Source of the DNA: Timema cristinae
Taxonomy: Eukaryota > Arthropoda > Insecta > Phasmatodea > Timematidae
NCBI GenBank assembly: GCA_039000515.1
Contig: JBCFYV010000024.1
Span: forward strand, 14,721,922-14,785,921
Direction: 5' to 3'
Length of the DNA stretch: 64,000 bases
Shown here: positions 11,726 to 25,500 of the stretch, one piece after another
Numbering within the stretch: position 1 is the first letter of the stretch
How the letters are laid out: each line of letters begins with the position of its first letter
Translations under genes and position numbers: made by a program
Notes under the pieces: generated by a model
The model's input: only the letters and a program-made list of their open reading frames with translations
Told to the model about the DNA's origin: nothing
Databases searched by the model: none

Positions 11726-13079
11726 TATATAACAGTATAAATTAAGAAGTGTTGTCAAATATACCTTTTGTTCACTCCGTTAGGTAGCAAACTGACTTCG
11801 CATTATTCCATTAGTGGTATAACTTATAAGATGTAGTCTGTCAAGCCACACATAATTTGTTTATAACAAGAAAAAACTTATTTTTTTTACTTAAGACACT
11901 ATTTTTAATGTGTTTTTGTTTGTGCTAATGAATTCTCTCAAAAAAGTTTACTCCAGCATTATTCAGATAAGTATGTTGGTACCCCTCTTTCAACAAAGTA
12001 TTCCCATATGTAATTTTCCCAGATGACCCAAAAGGATGTCGGAAATGGATCAAGATGATTATGATATTAAAAACTCCTGGACAGTAAAAATATTTCAAAG
12101 AGTTTTTTGTAATTTATACATGCAAATAAATTTCTAAGAATTCATTAATTAGAAACATGTCACAAATCTATGTTCAACCTTCTACAGTGTATAGTACCAA
12201 CTAGTATGTTCTACAGATTTAGTTCCATTGCATTCTCTTGAATTTTTACTGTACACAAATGTTTATAAACAAAGTCATGTAATAAGTAATATACATATTT
12301 GATTAGCTAAGTTGAGATAATATTATATACAATACATTTTCATAACTGCCATGATTAAATTAGATATGTAGATTTATATAAAGTTACTACCATAAAATAA
12401 TTTGAAAAATACAGATAGTAGAGCTTGCCTTTAACAAATAGTTTTTTTCATTGAAACTCATATAGACTCAATCTTTTAAATTGGTCCTTATTGATTAGAG
12501 ATTAAATGAACAAAAGTATTTTAACGTTTTTACCTTAAAATAAAACACACTTGAAGTTTCATATTTGCACTTGAGTTTAAATTAAATAGTGGTTAAAATT
12601 TGAAATAACCTTGAATATTTTATACAACCTGCATTATACATTTAGTCTCTTAACATAGTTTCCTTTTTTTTTGTGAACATACACAAACTGTTTGATTTCA
12701 CATTACGTGTACACCAAACTTCAAGTCAAAGTTTTCAAGCTTCAATCATAGACCTATAGTTACTAGTTACTAGCAGAAATACCTGGAGTTTCCTGGACAA
12801 TGCTTTGCTTCAAGAAAACGGGAAGAAAAATCATTTCATTTTATTGCTTCCAACCCGGTTTTTAATTAATCGAAAATAATTAACCAAAATTGTAAAATTC
12901 TGGTCTTGAAGTGCACACATTCATGCATATGGCAGTTAATTTTAAAATCTCAGCCCATTGCATGCGGTAGATAGCGCGAAATGCTTATGACACAACACAC
13001 AAACAAACTCTTCATTTCATTTATATAAATTTGTTATTTTTGCCTAGCAAAATAAACAATCCCATGCAGATTGTTAAAA
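11726..13079. other. Intergenic, nothing recognised
   Basis: AT-rich sequence with no supported ORF, repeat boundary or RNA gene. Confidence 0.5.
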
Positions 13080-13768
13080 GCAGATTTGACTCTACAAATT
13101 TTTACATCCAATGGAGAACATATTTTTCTATGAATATACACTTTTTCACTAACTTTGGGAAAAATAACTGTTAATCTGTTTGAAGGTAGGTGAGAGAGCA
13201 TTGTACGAACCAATTTAAGGGTAAATAAACACAGTTGATCTGCTACTAATACCCGACTAATATTTACAAACCAATACTAAACTAAGATTGTCTTAAGAAT
13301 AATGCAGTTTTTTAAATTGTGTAAAATCTATGATTAAGAATTTCTAGTGAAATGAAAATAAAAACTTTACAAATAAACTAAAGACTAGAATTACAGCCAT
13401 CTTTGGAATTTTTCATTAGTTTGGCAGATTTGACTGTACCTATTTTTTTACATCCAATAGAGAACATATTTTTCTAAGAATATAAACTTTTCACTAACTT
13501 CAGGATAAATAACAGTTAATCTGTATGAAGGGTGGGTGAGAGCATTGTAGGAACAAATTTAAGGGTAAATAAACACAGTTAATCTGGCTACCAATACCCC
13601 ACTAATATTTACAAACCAACACTAAACTAAGATTGTCTTAAGAATAATGTTTTTTAAATTGGGTAAAATCTATGATTAAGAATTTCTAGTGAAATGAAAA
13701 TAAAAACTTTACAAAGAAACTAAAGACTAGAATTAGAGCAATCTTTAGTATTTTTTATTAGTTTAAAT
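13080..13768. repeat. Tandem direct duplication, ~344 bp x 2
   Basis: Copy 1 is 13080-13423 and copy 2 is 13424-13768, both starting GCAGATTTGACT. They align along their whole length with scattered substitutions and a few small indels (for example the shared CTAAACTAAGATTGTCTTAA). They are non-coding. Divergence shows that the duplication is not recent. Confidence 0.88.
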
Positions 13769-14660
13769 GACAATATCACATTTTTTACTAAAAACTAAGA
13801 TAAACACAAATTACTGAGTGTAAAGGAATCATAGTTAGTTTGGCGTATTTTATTATAAATGTAAAACTGGAGGAGATTAACCATACAATGCGGTTTGATT
13901 GCTCAATCATGAAAGGCATTAATTTTTTTTAGGAAACACAATAAAAAAAAGTTACCGAGAAACCTTAACAAATCCAAACAATTGAAATCTTGATTAGTCG
14001 ATTTGTAAATGGTTATTCCATTATGAGATATTGTAGCTAGGAACAAAATACCTGACAGTGAAATAAAAGATCGAACCATTCTGGCATACTCCACTATTTA
14101 TAGGAGAGGCCTTTTAGAAAGTATAGAAAATACAAACAGATTTTTTAAACCAAAATGATAGCATTTTATTGCATTATTATTATATTATTTTATAAGTAAT
14201 GATAATATTTATTAAAAGTGACAGATGCAGATTACATGACTTGATGTATGAATACATGAAAGTAGATTAATGTAACTTTTCTAGTTGTCAGGTAAGGTTT
14301 TCCTATGAAAAGTGAACTTTAACCAGTTGTTGACTTGGAACCAGTTATTTGGAACCTGATTCAAGTCCCATATAACCAAACTATCTAATGTACAGTTTCA
14401 AAATAGCTGGATATACTTTGTTCAACATTTCTGATGCAATCCTACCAAACAAAGACCAGTTTTGATCTATATTTGAAATGTCAGCGTAAGATGACCGAGG
14501 TAGAGAGAGATGACTTATGCTAGAAAACTGCCAAGGGTGTGCTTAATGTCCAGTGAATCAGTGAATCACATAAATACATTTTATAATATAATAAAAGTTC
14601 AATATGATATAAAAAAAGTAATAAAATGTTTTTGCTACGAATGAAAAAATCACACATTAT
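13769..14660. other. Intergenic, nothing recognised
   Basis: AT-rich. A 63-codon frame on the - strand at 13903-14094 shows no family resemblance. Confidence 0.45.
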
Positions 14661-15410
14661 CATCATCATCAACTGTTTCCCGCCTGTGGCCGAGCCAGTT
14701 TAGTAAAATGCCTCCATCTTCCTTTGACCTTCCACCATTCTTCCTCCTTTAATATCTTCCATTCTTTCCCACTCACTTGAACACTTTCTGTTATCTGATC
14801 CTCCCATATTTTTTGGCCTCCCTTGTAGTATTTGATCTAAATCCTTCATTTCCAACATTTTCTTCATATTCCTCTCTGTTTTCATCCTCATTACATGCCC
14901 ATATCATCTCAATCTTGCTTCCTCTATTATCTCATGTACTCCCTGTACCCCAACTCTTCCCCGGATAACTTCATTCCTAATCCTGTTCCTCCTCGTGACA
15001 GATAACATGCTCCTCACAAACTTCATTCCCATGGTCTTCCACTTTCTTGGTCCCTCTTACATTCATTAGCCATATTTCTGCTGCATATGTGACAATGTGT
15101 ACAATACTTCCTTAGTGTTCAAGGACATTTCTCTTCTCCATAGTAGATCTCTTACACACCCAAGAACAGCTCTCTCTGCTGTCCTCTTCTCATTTGGTAC
15201 TATTCTCTCTACTTCCACCTTTTGCCTCAATCATGCTTCCAAGATTTTTTACGTTCTGTACATTTCTCAGCTCAACTCCATCCAACCTTATAGCTTTATT
15301 AGGCCTTATCTATCCATTATCATTACCATCACTTCACACTTTATCATGCTAAATTTCACTCCATAATCCTTCACTTCCTCATTCATTCTTGTAGTTGTTC
15401 CTGTATATGT
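14660..15410 (-). mobile_element. LINE 3' end (non-LTR retrotransposon), decayed
   Basis: Read on the - strand it parallels the LINE at 22420-22860, for example GAGCTGAGAAATGTACAGAA and TTGGAAGCATGATTGAGGCA occur in both. The 3' end runs through a GRPKN motif and a basic W-containing tail into CTCGGCCACAGGCGGGAAAC and a GATGATGATG tail. The frame is broken many times. The region codes for the C-terminal part of a reverse transcriptase. Confidence 0.75.
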
Positions 15411-16296
15411 ATGAGATTATTCATACAAAAAAGTTACCAGCAATGATTTTTTTTTGTATCTTAAAATTCTTATAAAATTAAAAAAAACATTTTTACAAAC
15501 CGTATTATGAAGAGTTTTAAAGAATGTCTGATATTTGTTCTTTTGAAATATTTGCTATGTTAATCTATTATGTTACAGTAAATAAATTAATAAAACATTT
15601 AAATATCCTTTCTGTGGAGGGTTACAAAAGGTTTTTTTAAACAAAGTAGATGAGAAATTTCTCTTGGTGAAGTATGTTCAGATAAAACTTTAGTGCAAAT
15701 TGCTTAAAAAATGAATACAACTTGTGGAAACACTGTGCTCATATTATTTACAAGAATATACAACACTATAATAAAATAGAACAAAATATTTACAGAGAAT
15801 AAGCAGCGAGGTACCTAAAATTAACATAGATGTGATGTAATAGAGAGTGCACATAAATTATTCACTCCATTACTACCTACACAGCAAACATATTTCTTTC
15901 TCCTATTAATTAACGCAAAACGTTTTAATATAGCTCCTAAAATAGTGAATCACTTATAATGGGATGAATAATTTATAGACACCTTGAATATTAGATTATG
16001 ACTCAAGAGCTATTAAAAAGAATGATGAATCATTTCAGGCATGAAAGACAATATTAAATTAATACTTTCAATATAACATTTATAAATATGGTAAATCACA
16101 TTAACATTATATTATGGAAATTAAATTAATAAAAATACTAGCAATCAACAAAATCCAGAAAATTCAAAATACAAAAGCAACTAACATATTTCAAATAAAT
16201 TATTTTATAAAATTTCAGTTAATATTATCCTTATATAACAAATTGAATCCTGTTGCGGTGAATTAATTAGGCCATAATACCGACTTAAGTGTATAC
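15411..16296 (-). other. TMEM63 3' flank / presumed 3' UTR
   Basis: AT-rich sequence beyond the TMEM63 stop codon. No unambiguous polyadenylation signal was chosen. Confidence 0.35.
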
Positions 16297-16569
16297 TTAA
16301 GCATTAGACCCTTCATAGTCTTGGTAGAGATAAATACGATCGTGTGGGTTGATGGTCCCATTTTCAGATGCCACAATGTCATCGACTGCATGGTCCTGGG
16401 TTCCGGTGCCATAGGTTCGTTGTAGGATTGTCAATCCCTCTGAGGGACTTGTCACACTCAACACATCTGGCTGGTTGAGGTTCTCCCGGGACCGTTGGAG
16501 GACTGGGGGCACAAATTGGTGGATGGGGCTGGACTCCGCTGAAGAGGTTGGAACAGGCCATGATTTCTT
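16297..16569 (-). CDS. TMEM63: TMEM63 last coding exon (cytosolic C-terminus)
   Basis: After a TTTCAG acceptor the favoured frame reads [10 protein letters not shown], then [17 protein letters not shown], then [17 protein letters not shown], ending [12 protein letters not shown] and TAA at 16299-16297. VPPVLQ resembles the (Y)IxxVLQ segment in the C-tail of vertebrate TMEM63B. The previous exon ends at phase 1 but this frame needs phase 0. Either a short exon of 3n+2 nt is missed or the upstream donor is GTACCA at 19734. Confidence 0.8.
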   Translation of the reverse strand, partial: KKSWPVPTSSAESSPIHQFVPPVLQRSRENLNQPDVLSVTSPSEGLTILQRTYGTGTQDHAVDDIVASENGTINPHDRIYLYQDYEGSNA

Positions 16570-19500
16570 CTGAAACCCATATCATTATATTTTGTGATTG
16601 TATAAATGAGAAGGTTGTGAAATCACAAAGGCAAATCTATAGGATTTAAATATAGAGTTGGAAATTAAAAAGTGTAAGAATCTACATTTATTAATATACC
16701 AAAAAATGTTGTTAAAAATAATTGAGGCCTACTAGTTGGAGAACACAATTCAAACACCTAAATTCAAAGGGATTTAAAGGAACTTATATTAAATACAACA
16801 GAGAGATAGAAATAGAATGAAAGGTGTGAAAAGTTAACAAAGAACAGATATATGCTCAGACCACAACTTAATTACATATAGCAGAGATGTGCATCAGGTT
16901 AAAAAGGACATCAGAGGGGAGAAAAAGAAAAGAAATGGATATTGAAAAGCCAAAAGAAGCAGGTAAGCCTGAGGAAATAGAAAACTTGTCAATTTAAAAG
17001 ATAAAGATTGAGGGAGAGGTGAATGGTATTAATGAAAGCTGGGAATGCTTCAGAAATAGTCTCAAAGAAGCAGCAAAAGAGACTCTAGGGATTAAAGTTA
17101 GATAAGATGGAGGAAAGAATATAAAAAAATGTGGATAAAGACAATGGGAGGAGAAAATATAGATGACTGAACAATAAGCTTAGAAGAGAGGTTGATAAAA
17201 ACAAAGAAAAGTGAATGAGAGAAACATGCAGTTAAATATAAATATTAGAAAACAGGAATATATGATTTGATGTATACAAAGGCTATTTAGCTGGTATTTA
17301 AAGTAAAAATATGTAGAATCCGCTTTAAGATAGAAACTAAAGATGGAAGAATGGTAAGTGAACAACAAGAGGTAATTAATGCAAGGAGTATATAAAATAG
17401 TTATTATTATTATATATTATTATTATTATTATTATTATAGCACTGCATCTTACTATCTGTTTGGGTCATATGCTATTACGTTAATGTGTAATGGTAGGGT
17501 GATTGTGAGATGAAATGGAGGACCTACAGTTTAGCGTGGAATCCGAACCACGATGGAGGCCTGGCATTCAACACATTCACAAGTTGTGATTAATACATAT
17601 CTTGTCAGAGGTGAAGGAAGGGTTTGGCAATCAGATAAATCTGTGCCAGGACCAGGGATTGAACCCCGGACCTCTAGTAGAGAAGTCTGACACCTTACCC
17701 CTAGACCGTCAGATCACCTTAGAGAATAGTTATATGACTGGGAAAAGAAGCCGATGGAGGAAGACTTGGAATATGAAGAGGAGAGCAATGTGGGTGATGA
17801 TGAGAACGGGTGTGGAATACGAAAGAGTGAAATAGAAACATATATTAAGGACATTAAAAATGGGTAGGGAATATGAATAGATGGGACATAGGTCAGGCTG
17901 CTGAAAGCATTAAATGGTGAAGGAAACAATGAGTTAATTAATATGTGCAATGAAATAAACAAAAAGGGAGAATGATCTATGTATATTACTCACAACCTTT
18001 TACCGTTCACACTGTGTCCTGTTCTATCACAAAATCGCAAGTCACCTATATTGTCCCTTTCTCCTACTGTGTAATTCCCGACTCACAGATCATGCATGAT
18101 ACTCTACTCGTCAAAACAATGCTACCAACTACACCACTGTAATATCCCACATCTTCCCCCTCCCGTCTAATTTCATAGCTCTTCAACCAGTCTCTTCACT
18201 AGCTTTATTTCTCGTCGAGGCGCGAAGCTAGTGGAGTTGAACCACACATTTCCAAGCTGTGTTCTCTTAAAAGGGGACTCGTACCAAGAGTTTCCTCATT
18301 AGTTAGTTCCACAGCTGCAGGGATTCAGAGTTCTTACTTCAGATCCCTCGGTGTGTCCTCAGGAATGAGTTCACCATTATTTGGGCATTGGGCTATAAGC
18401 AATGCTTGCCCTTGTCCTTCATCCGTACTTCTGGGGGAGCCTTCTTGATTGATCCTGTTAAATCCAGGTCATATCCAGGTGTGGAACATAACCCTGAATA
18501 AGCCACGGGTCTGAGTATTTGTTTAACTTCTGAACTGAACCATTTGGACTCATTTCTCCTATAATTCTTCACCTAGACTTGGTCGCCCACAGAATAAAGG
18601 CTAGTGTTGAAATTAACTCCCTATAGGCCTCCCTCTGTTTATCTTGAGCTTGCTGCACTATGCTTGATGTTGAGGGGGGGCGGGTATAGACGACGTAGGT
18701 CCAGACAATTCCTCAACTGCCTTCTCCTCAAAGCTTGTGCTGGTGAAATCCCGATGGTTGTGTGGGGAACATTTCTATAATAAAATAGGAACCTTTGTAA
18801 GGCCGCGTCAAGTTGGGATGGAAGAATTTCCCTCCAGGACTGCCTGGAGACAGCGTTTTACAGTCTTTACCATATTCTCCGCAGCATTGTTGTTGTTTTT
18901 GGACAAACTGGGGCTCCATGCTTCCATTGGACTTCAATTTTCCTTAGGGATGTCTGTCCTCACTTTAAAAGAATAAATAGTTGTCCGAGACAAGGTATAC
19001 TGGTAGGCCGAATCAGGCAAAAACCTGCCACAAAAATTGGACAATCGTGGCTACCAACATAGACAATGTTGAGAATCCTTCCAGCCATTTAGAGCAAGTG
19101 TCTATGATGACCAGGTGTAATACACCCTATTTCTTTCAGCTCCATTCTAATTTTATCCTCCCATCTGCATATAGTTCTTTTGATTAGGTTTTCTCGTAAA
19201 TACCCTGTACAGAGTTTGAATCTCCCATTTGCACAGCAAGTCCTGTCTATTATAATCTACGAGACTTGAATATCCTAACAATGTCTTGTGATGAGTCATC
19301 ATTATGTAACTTCCTCCATTCCCCAGTAAGCTCATCTCTTTTTGAACCAAATCTATTCATAAGCACCTTGTTTTCAATCATTCAAGTTTTTTTCCCCATC
19401 ATGTAAGAGAAGAGATAACATTTCACACCCATAGAGAATTAATTATATTCAAAAGTTTCAAGATCAAAACTAACATTTTCGCTACCCAAAATGTTTGAGT

Positions 19501-22500
19501 TTTTGTAAAATTTCTGAGCAAAGCAGAAACTACTACTAAATCTCGAGTCAAATTCTAGTTTTTTTATACACCCTTATTAAGTAAAATTCAAATCAAGATT
19601 TTGATTTTTTTTTAATGGATTAGACTTAGCTCTATTAATTTTGTCGGACTTATCTCTTATAATTGTATCTGAAGAACATTATAATATTTGACTTAAGATA
19701 GAAATAAGCCCAACTTGTGTTCTCACCTGGTACTGAAATGGGACTAAATCCCTTGAACCAGTTGAGGAAAATCTGTGCCATGAGGAACATGAAGGTGATG
19801 CAGACTCCAACAAGTGAATAGATAGAGATATCATTCAGACCTCGACGCAACACGGACAGCGCTAAGAAACTGAGTTGTAGCAGAGTGATTGAGAAGATAA
19901 CAATGTTGATAGCAGTTGCATGTATCCTTGGGCTGATCTTGGACGGACCGTATGCGAAGTAGAGGTTGTAACGGTCAACCAGGTGTTTCATGCACATGTA
20001 CAGCAGGCCTTGGAAACAACAAATACAATGTATCATATTACTTTGAGATTAATTTCATTCCAATGCTTCAAGAATGTAAAGAGCTTTAGTCTGTGTGTTG
20101 GATTTCTAAAAGTTGGTTGAGTGATTGGTAGAATATCTGATTTTTGATAAATTTACTTTACATCCATTACTGTTTCCAGCCTGTGGCCTGGGTCAGTTTT
20201 TTTTTTACTCAAGCCGTATATTTTTCCCCTACCGGCTTGCTAGGCCTGTCATAGCTTGAATTTTGATAAATAAAATGATTAAATTCCGATAGAGAGAAGG
20301 AGTATTCCAGTGTAAAAAGTCTGTAAAGTTGTTTTTGTGTGAAAAGTGATGATATATTAACCACTAAAATTTGTATATATATCAAATAAACAAAATATTG
20401 GAAAGCGGAAAAATTTAAATTAGTTAGCTTGTATAAACAGCAGGTTTTGCTAAACCAAACCTAAAATTGTTAAGGATATTTGGATTATCAAGGGATGATA
20501 GAATAAATGTGTACATCACCATTATCTAATAATTTATTGATATATATTAATATTTGTAGACTGATTCTTAAATGTCCTAATAATTTGTCTTTGAAACACA
20601 TTCCTGTATCAATGTGAAATTTTTCTTTATATAAAAATTCGTTTGCAACCCCAAAGAATACTCCAGAGATAGTTTTATTAATGTATTCCCTTTATGAAGC
20701 CTGTTTAAAATGTCGCAGTAAATTCATGTAAAAACGCTTGCACAATAGCAGGATAAAACGTCAACAGCCAGTTATTGAAGTGAGATAGAAAACACAATTG
20801 TGACCATGAGTGAGGTTGGAGGGAAGAAAACCATGGAATGTTCAGATTACCACATCTTACAGACTAGCGTAACTTTGGATTAGCAAGCCTGTGTTGTGGT
20901 TTCTTTATCTTTTCCTTTGTCTTTAAATATTTGTCTTTAGTCACAATGTTTTGATATTAAGAGCCAGTTCAATCACATGTTGAGGGTAACAAATTTCCTG
21001 AACTTGGGATTTTTATTTCATTAATACACATTTTAATCATAATACAGTATTTACCATAGTTCATATTTAATAGGGCAAGAAGTTAATTTCAAGTACATAT
21101 ATTTCGTTTTATTTTACATGTGCATTATAAATTCAAAAATATTAAAGTAAAGTGTTAATATAATTAGATAGTGATTTTGAGTAAAAGTTTATAAAAACAA
21201 GTTTCATAAAATTTCACTGTCTTTAAAATGTCAAGTCAATTTATGAATTTACTTGATGATTTCCCTAAAATGTAAGTTATTCCAATATTTATAAGAGACA
21301 TGTAAAGCATGCTTATAAGGTATTAAATATAAAATTGCACAGGTTAATTAAAAAAAACATGGTCTTTTTTTCAAATCAGGTATCAGAGAGATATCAAGAC
21401 AAGTCAATTTGAAACTAGTATTTTCACTCAAAAGTTCTATATATAGTAGAGAATATTTCACAATGTACAAATATAATAAAATGTTAATGGCGTAAAAAAT
21501 ATATATGGAACAGATAATTACCAAAGTAGATAAAGAATAAAGCAAAGAGAAATGTGTACACTCATGAATGTCTTCAAGGATTTTATCAATTTTTGGGGAG
21601 TTTAAAAATATAAAATATTGTAGTACTTTAACAAAATATTTTCACTTTTTAGGGGGTTAATTAGGTTAATTAGGTATACAATGGTTATACAGGGTATTGA
21701 GAGTGATTTGGAAAAAGAACATGGTACCGGAAGACTGGATAAAGGGATTTATAATACCCATTTCCAAGAAAAGAGACAGGAGGAGGTGTAAAAAATATAA
21801 AGGGATAACGGTGATTTGCCACTGTACAAAAATATATGAGAAAATACTGGAAAAGAGAATAAGAAATAAAATTAAAGGAAGGTGGAGAGAGGAAAAGCAA
21901 GGATTTATGGAACAGAAGTCTACAATAGACTTGATCTTTGCTATACAACAACTGTTAGTAAGAATGTATGAATTTTGGAATAAATTGGTATTGGTATTTA
22001 TGGATGTGGAGAAGCATATGATAGAGTAGATAGAAATAAAGTTCGGAAAGTGCTGGAGGAGGTCAAAGTGGAAAGAGGAGTTGTAATGAGAGTGAAAAAG
22101 CATGTATGAGGATAAAAGGAGTTGTGTTAAGACGGAGTGGTTCCAGATAAAAATAGAGTAAAGCAGGAGAGTGTCCTCTCACCACTACCTACTATTTGTA
22201 ATGGTAATGGAAATGGTCTTGAATAACATGGCAGGAAAACTCGAGTGGATAAGAATGAAATGGCCGTGAGTTGCTGATGACTTGTATGTGGAGATAAAGG
22301 AAGAGGAAGTACAGAAACAACTGCAGGAATGGAATGAGGAAGTGAAAGAGTGTGGAGCGTGGCAGAGTGTGAAGTGATGGCAATGACAAGGAAGTGAACA
22401 AGGCTTAGTATAACTGTAAAGTTGGATGTAGTAGAGCTGAGAAATGTACAGAACGTAAAAAATCTTGGAAGCATGATTGAGGCAAAAGGTGTAAGTAGAG

Positions 22501-25500
22501 AGGATTTAATAAGAAGACAGCAGAGAGAGCTGTTCTATGGGTGTGTAGAGACCTTTTATGGAGAAGATAAGTGTCCTTGAAGTGTAAGGAAGTATTGTAC
22601 TGAGTGTACTTTGTACTCATTGTCACATATGCAGCAAAAACATGGACAATGAATGTAAGAGAGACTAGAAAAGTGGAGGCCATGGGAATGAAATTTGTGT
22701 GTCATGAGAAGAAACAAGATAAGGAATGAAGTTATCCGGGAAGAATATGGGTACAGGGAGTACATGAGATAGAGGAAGAAAGACTAAGATGTTATGGGCA
22801 AGTAAGAAGGCTGGAAAAAGAAAGGATGCAAAAGAAAATGCTGGAAATGTATGGATGTATGTAGCAGGGGCGAATTCTCCATGCATGCACTGCATGCTTA
22901 AAGACATAAAGGTAAAAAGTATATTTTTACAATCCTATTAATATTATTGATTTTGTGGACATACTAATCTCAGCTGTACTTTAGAGCATTCGGTAACATA
23001 GCGCCTGACTCTGTTACTCATACTGATTCATGTGACGGCCTACATGCTACCAAACACTAGGAGGTCCGAGGTGTGGTGAGACGCACACGTACTTTCCTCC
23101 CCTCCCCTCTCTAGCCCACACTTCCAGCTGGCCTTGAATGCAGACTAGAAAACGCCACACACAGCCGCCAGCTAACAACATATTCAGTCTTGGCGCCGTG
23201 CTTACAGTTATTTTGCAAGTATGGCATGCCTTGTGTTTCTTTTGTTTTAGTTATTAAATTAATTTGTTCATCCAACCATTTGTAATTTAACTTTATAGTA
23301 GTATGAAGTTATTTTATTTAGAAAAGTGCTATATGCCTATTAAGTGTATGAGTAGTGTTAGAAAGATAAAATATATGGGTCTTAATTAAACTTACATGTT
23401 TCCATATTACGGGGTGTTTTCAACCTCCTAACCCTGCGGTTATGAAGAGGTTACTTTCAAAATTTAACAACAAATCATACATAAAATGTCACATATTTCA
23501 TCATAAAATTTCAAAATTCCTCAGGGGACAAACGGACCCGGGCGTCATTAGTCCCTCACAAACGTATCCTGGATTCAAGAGATTAGCTGAGCAGATAACA
23601 GAAAGTGTGCAAGTGAGAGAAGAATGTAAGCCATTAAAGAAGGAAGGATGGTGGAAGAATAGACAAGATGGAGGCATTTTACTAAATTAGCCCGGCCACA
23701 GTCTGGAAGTTGTTGTTGTTGATGATAGGGTTATAGATATATCACTTAATACTTTTAACTATAATGATTCTTCAATATTGACTATTCATAAGTATTTGTA
23801 TGAACCTTGCTATAAGCAGCCATGTTTGATTCAAACAAGATAATTAGAGCACTTAAAGTTGGGATATAAGGAAAGGAGAGTAAAGGTATGTGTTTTTGCA
23901 GTTTTTAGGTAAAAACCTTTTTTTGGTCAAAATAAATCAAATATTGCTTCAATACAGAGTTTTATTTTCTTCTCATGGTGACCTCAACATTCTTAAATAT
24001 CTGTAAAGGGTGTCCTGGAATCTAATGACAACTTTTTCTCTTCGTTTAAAAAGGTTGTTAAAATGTCATCTAATACTAACATGCTTATAGCAGATATTCA
24101 ACGACTGTTGATATCATAATGTGAAAAAAATTAAATTCTATGTTTATACTGAAGCAATATTTGATTTATTTTGGGCAAAAAAAGTTTTACTAAAAAACTA
24201 CTAAAGCACTGGCCTTTTCTCACATCCTATACATCCTCACCTTAAGTCAGGTAAATGCATCTATTCCACTATCTAAGAAATAGCCATCTTAAGTCAAAGC
24301 AAGATGATAATAAGGTTAGGCCAAATTTGTGCATGTACCAAGGTCTTAGGCCGATATGGAAGAATGCAGCTGAGTAGGCCAGTAGTGTGAATGAGGTCTT
24401 AGTGTCACAGTAGTGTGAATGCATTAGTATTGAAAATATAATATGAGTTCACCAATAGTGCCACTCACTTCTTGGGCGACTAATCACCGTACTTAGCAAG
24501 CAAATCAACACCACTACTGTTCCACTCAGCTTTGTTATTGCATACCAGCCTTGGAGCAAAAAAAAATGAGGCATCAAAAATAAGCTTTACATTCCTAGGG
24601 TTAAAACGTTTTCTAACTAGACCAGAGCTAACTAAAAGTCAAGTTTTTTTTTGTCTCAAAGTATGCAGTACACAGATTTAGTTATATTTGGGAGAAGGTA
24701 CAGGAAAGGTGGATAGACAATAGAATAGGGAATTAACACAATATAACTTTTAGAATTAACAGAAGAACAAAGCTCACACTTTACACTGCTGTCACTGGAC
24801 GAGGTAATAGCTGCCTCTTGAATAAAATCAATCGTTACTGCTGAATTCCATGACCAAGGTTTCATTCTATCAGAACTCATCGGGAGTGAGTATAAAATGT
24901 GTAATGCAACTTCTTAAAAGAGGAAATTAAAAAACATAAAAGGGAGGATTTAAGAAAGTAATAAACAAGTTTTAAATTTGTGCTTTAAAAATGTTAAAAA
25001 CAACATGTGAAGATTTCTAAAATATATTTATGTCAGGCCTGCCTTAATACTAAGTAGTAATGAGAGGCTCACCAAATGGTGTGATGAGAGGGCAGGATAA
25101 ACTGTATGTTACAGTCATCGCAAAGATAAGGAGCATCCAAGCATACTGAACACCAAATGAAAATTCCCACAGTATCGCCTTCCTCACACTCGCAGTCTCT
25201 GCTTTTGATCTGAAAACAGATAGTTTGAAAATAAAAATATATACAACACACTCATTTACATGTGCAAACAATAAAATAAAACTCGTCGAATGACGAATTT
25301 GAATATAAACAGACTAGAAGGGTGTTTGAACTTTTACCTTGGAGGAGTGGGAGTTTAAAGGGTCGGTTTATTCTCTTGTTTCATGTAAAATATTAATACA
25401 AAGTACTAGGTAATTAAAATTTATAAAAAGAAAACACAAAACAAGTAAATCATATAATTTTCTAATACCTTACTTTCATCATTCTAGGTGATTCTTTATA

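Noticed and set aside
15097..15366. 89-codon + strand frame
   Set aside because: Antisense of the LINE 3' region on the - strand.
16379..16585. 68-residue alternative frame as the TMEM63 C-terminus
   Set aside because: Direct joining by phase would give it, but the VPPVLQ-containing frame resembles the family tail better and is longer. Kept only as an open alternative in the findings.
21666..22474. - strand frames of 145 and 115 codons
   Set aside because: They are antisense to the LINE reverse transcriptase on the + strand. Their composition (F, S, L, I rich) is what an inverted A-rich LINE gives.
16800..23720. LINE pieces at 16800-17975 and 21656-23720 as one element split by an insertion
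   Set aside because: A real TMEM63 exon (19727-20008) lies between them, so they must be separate insertions.
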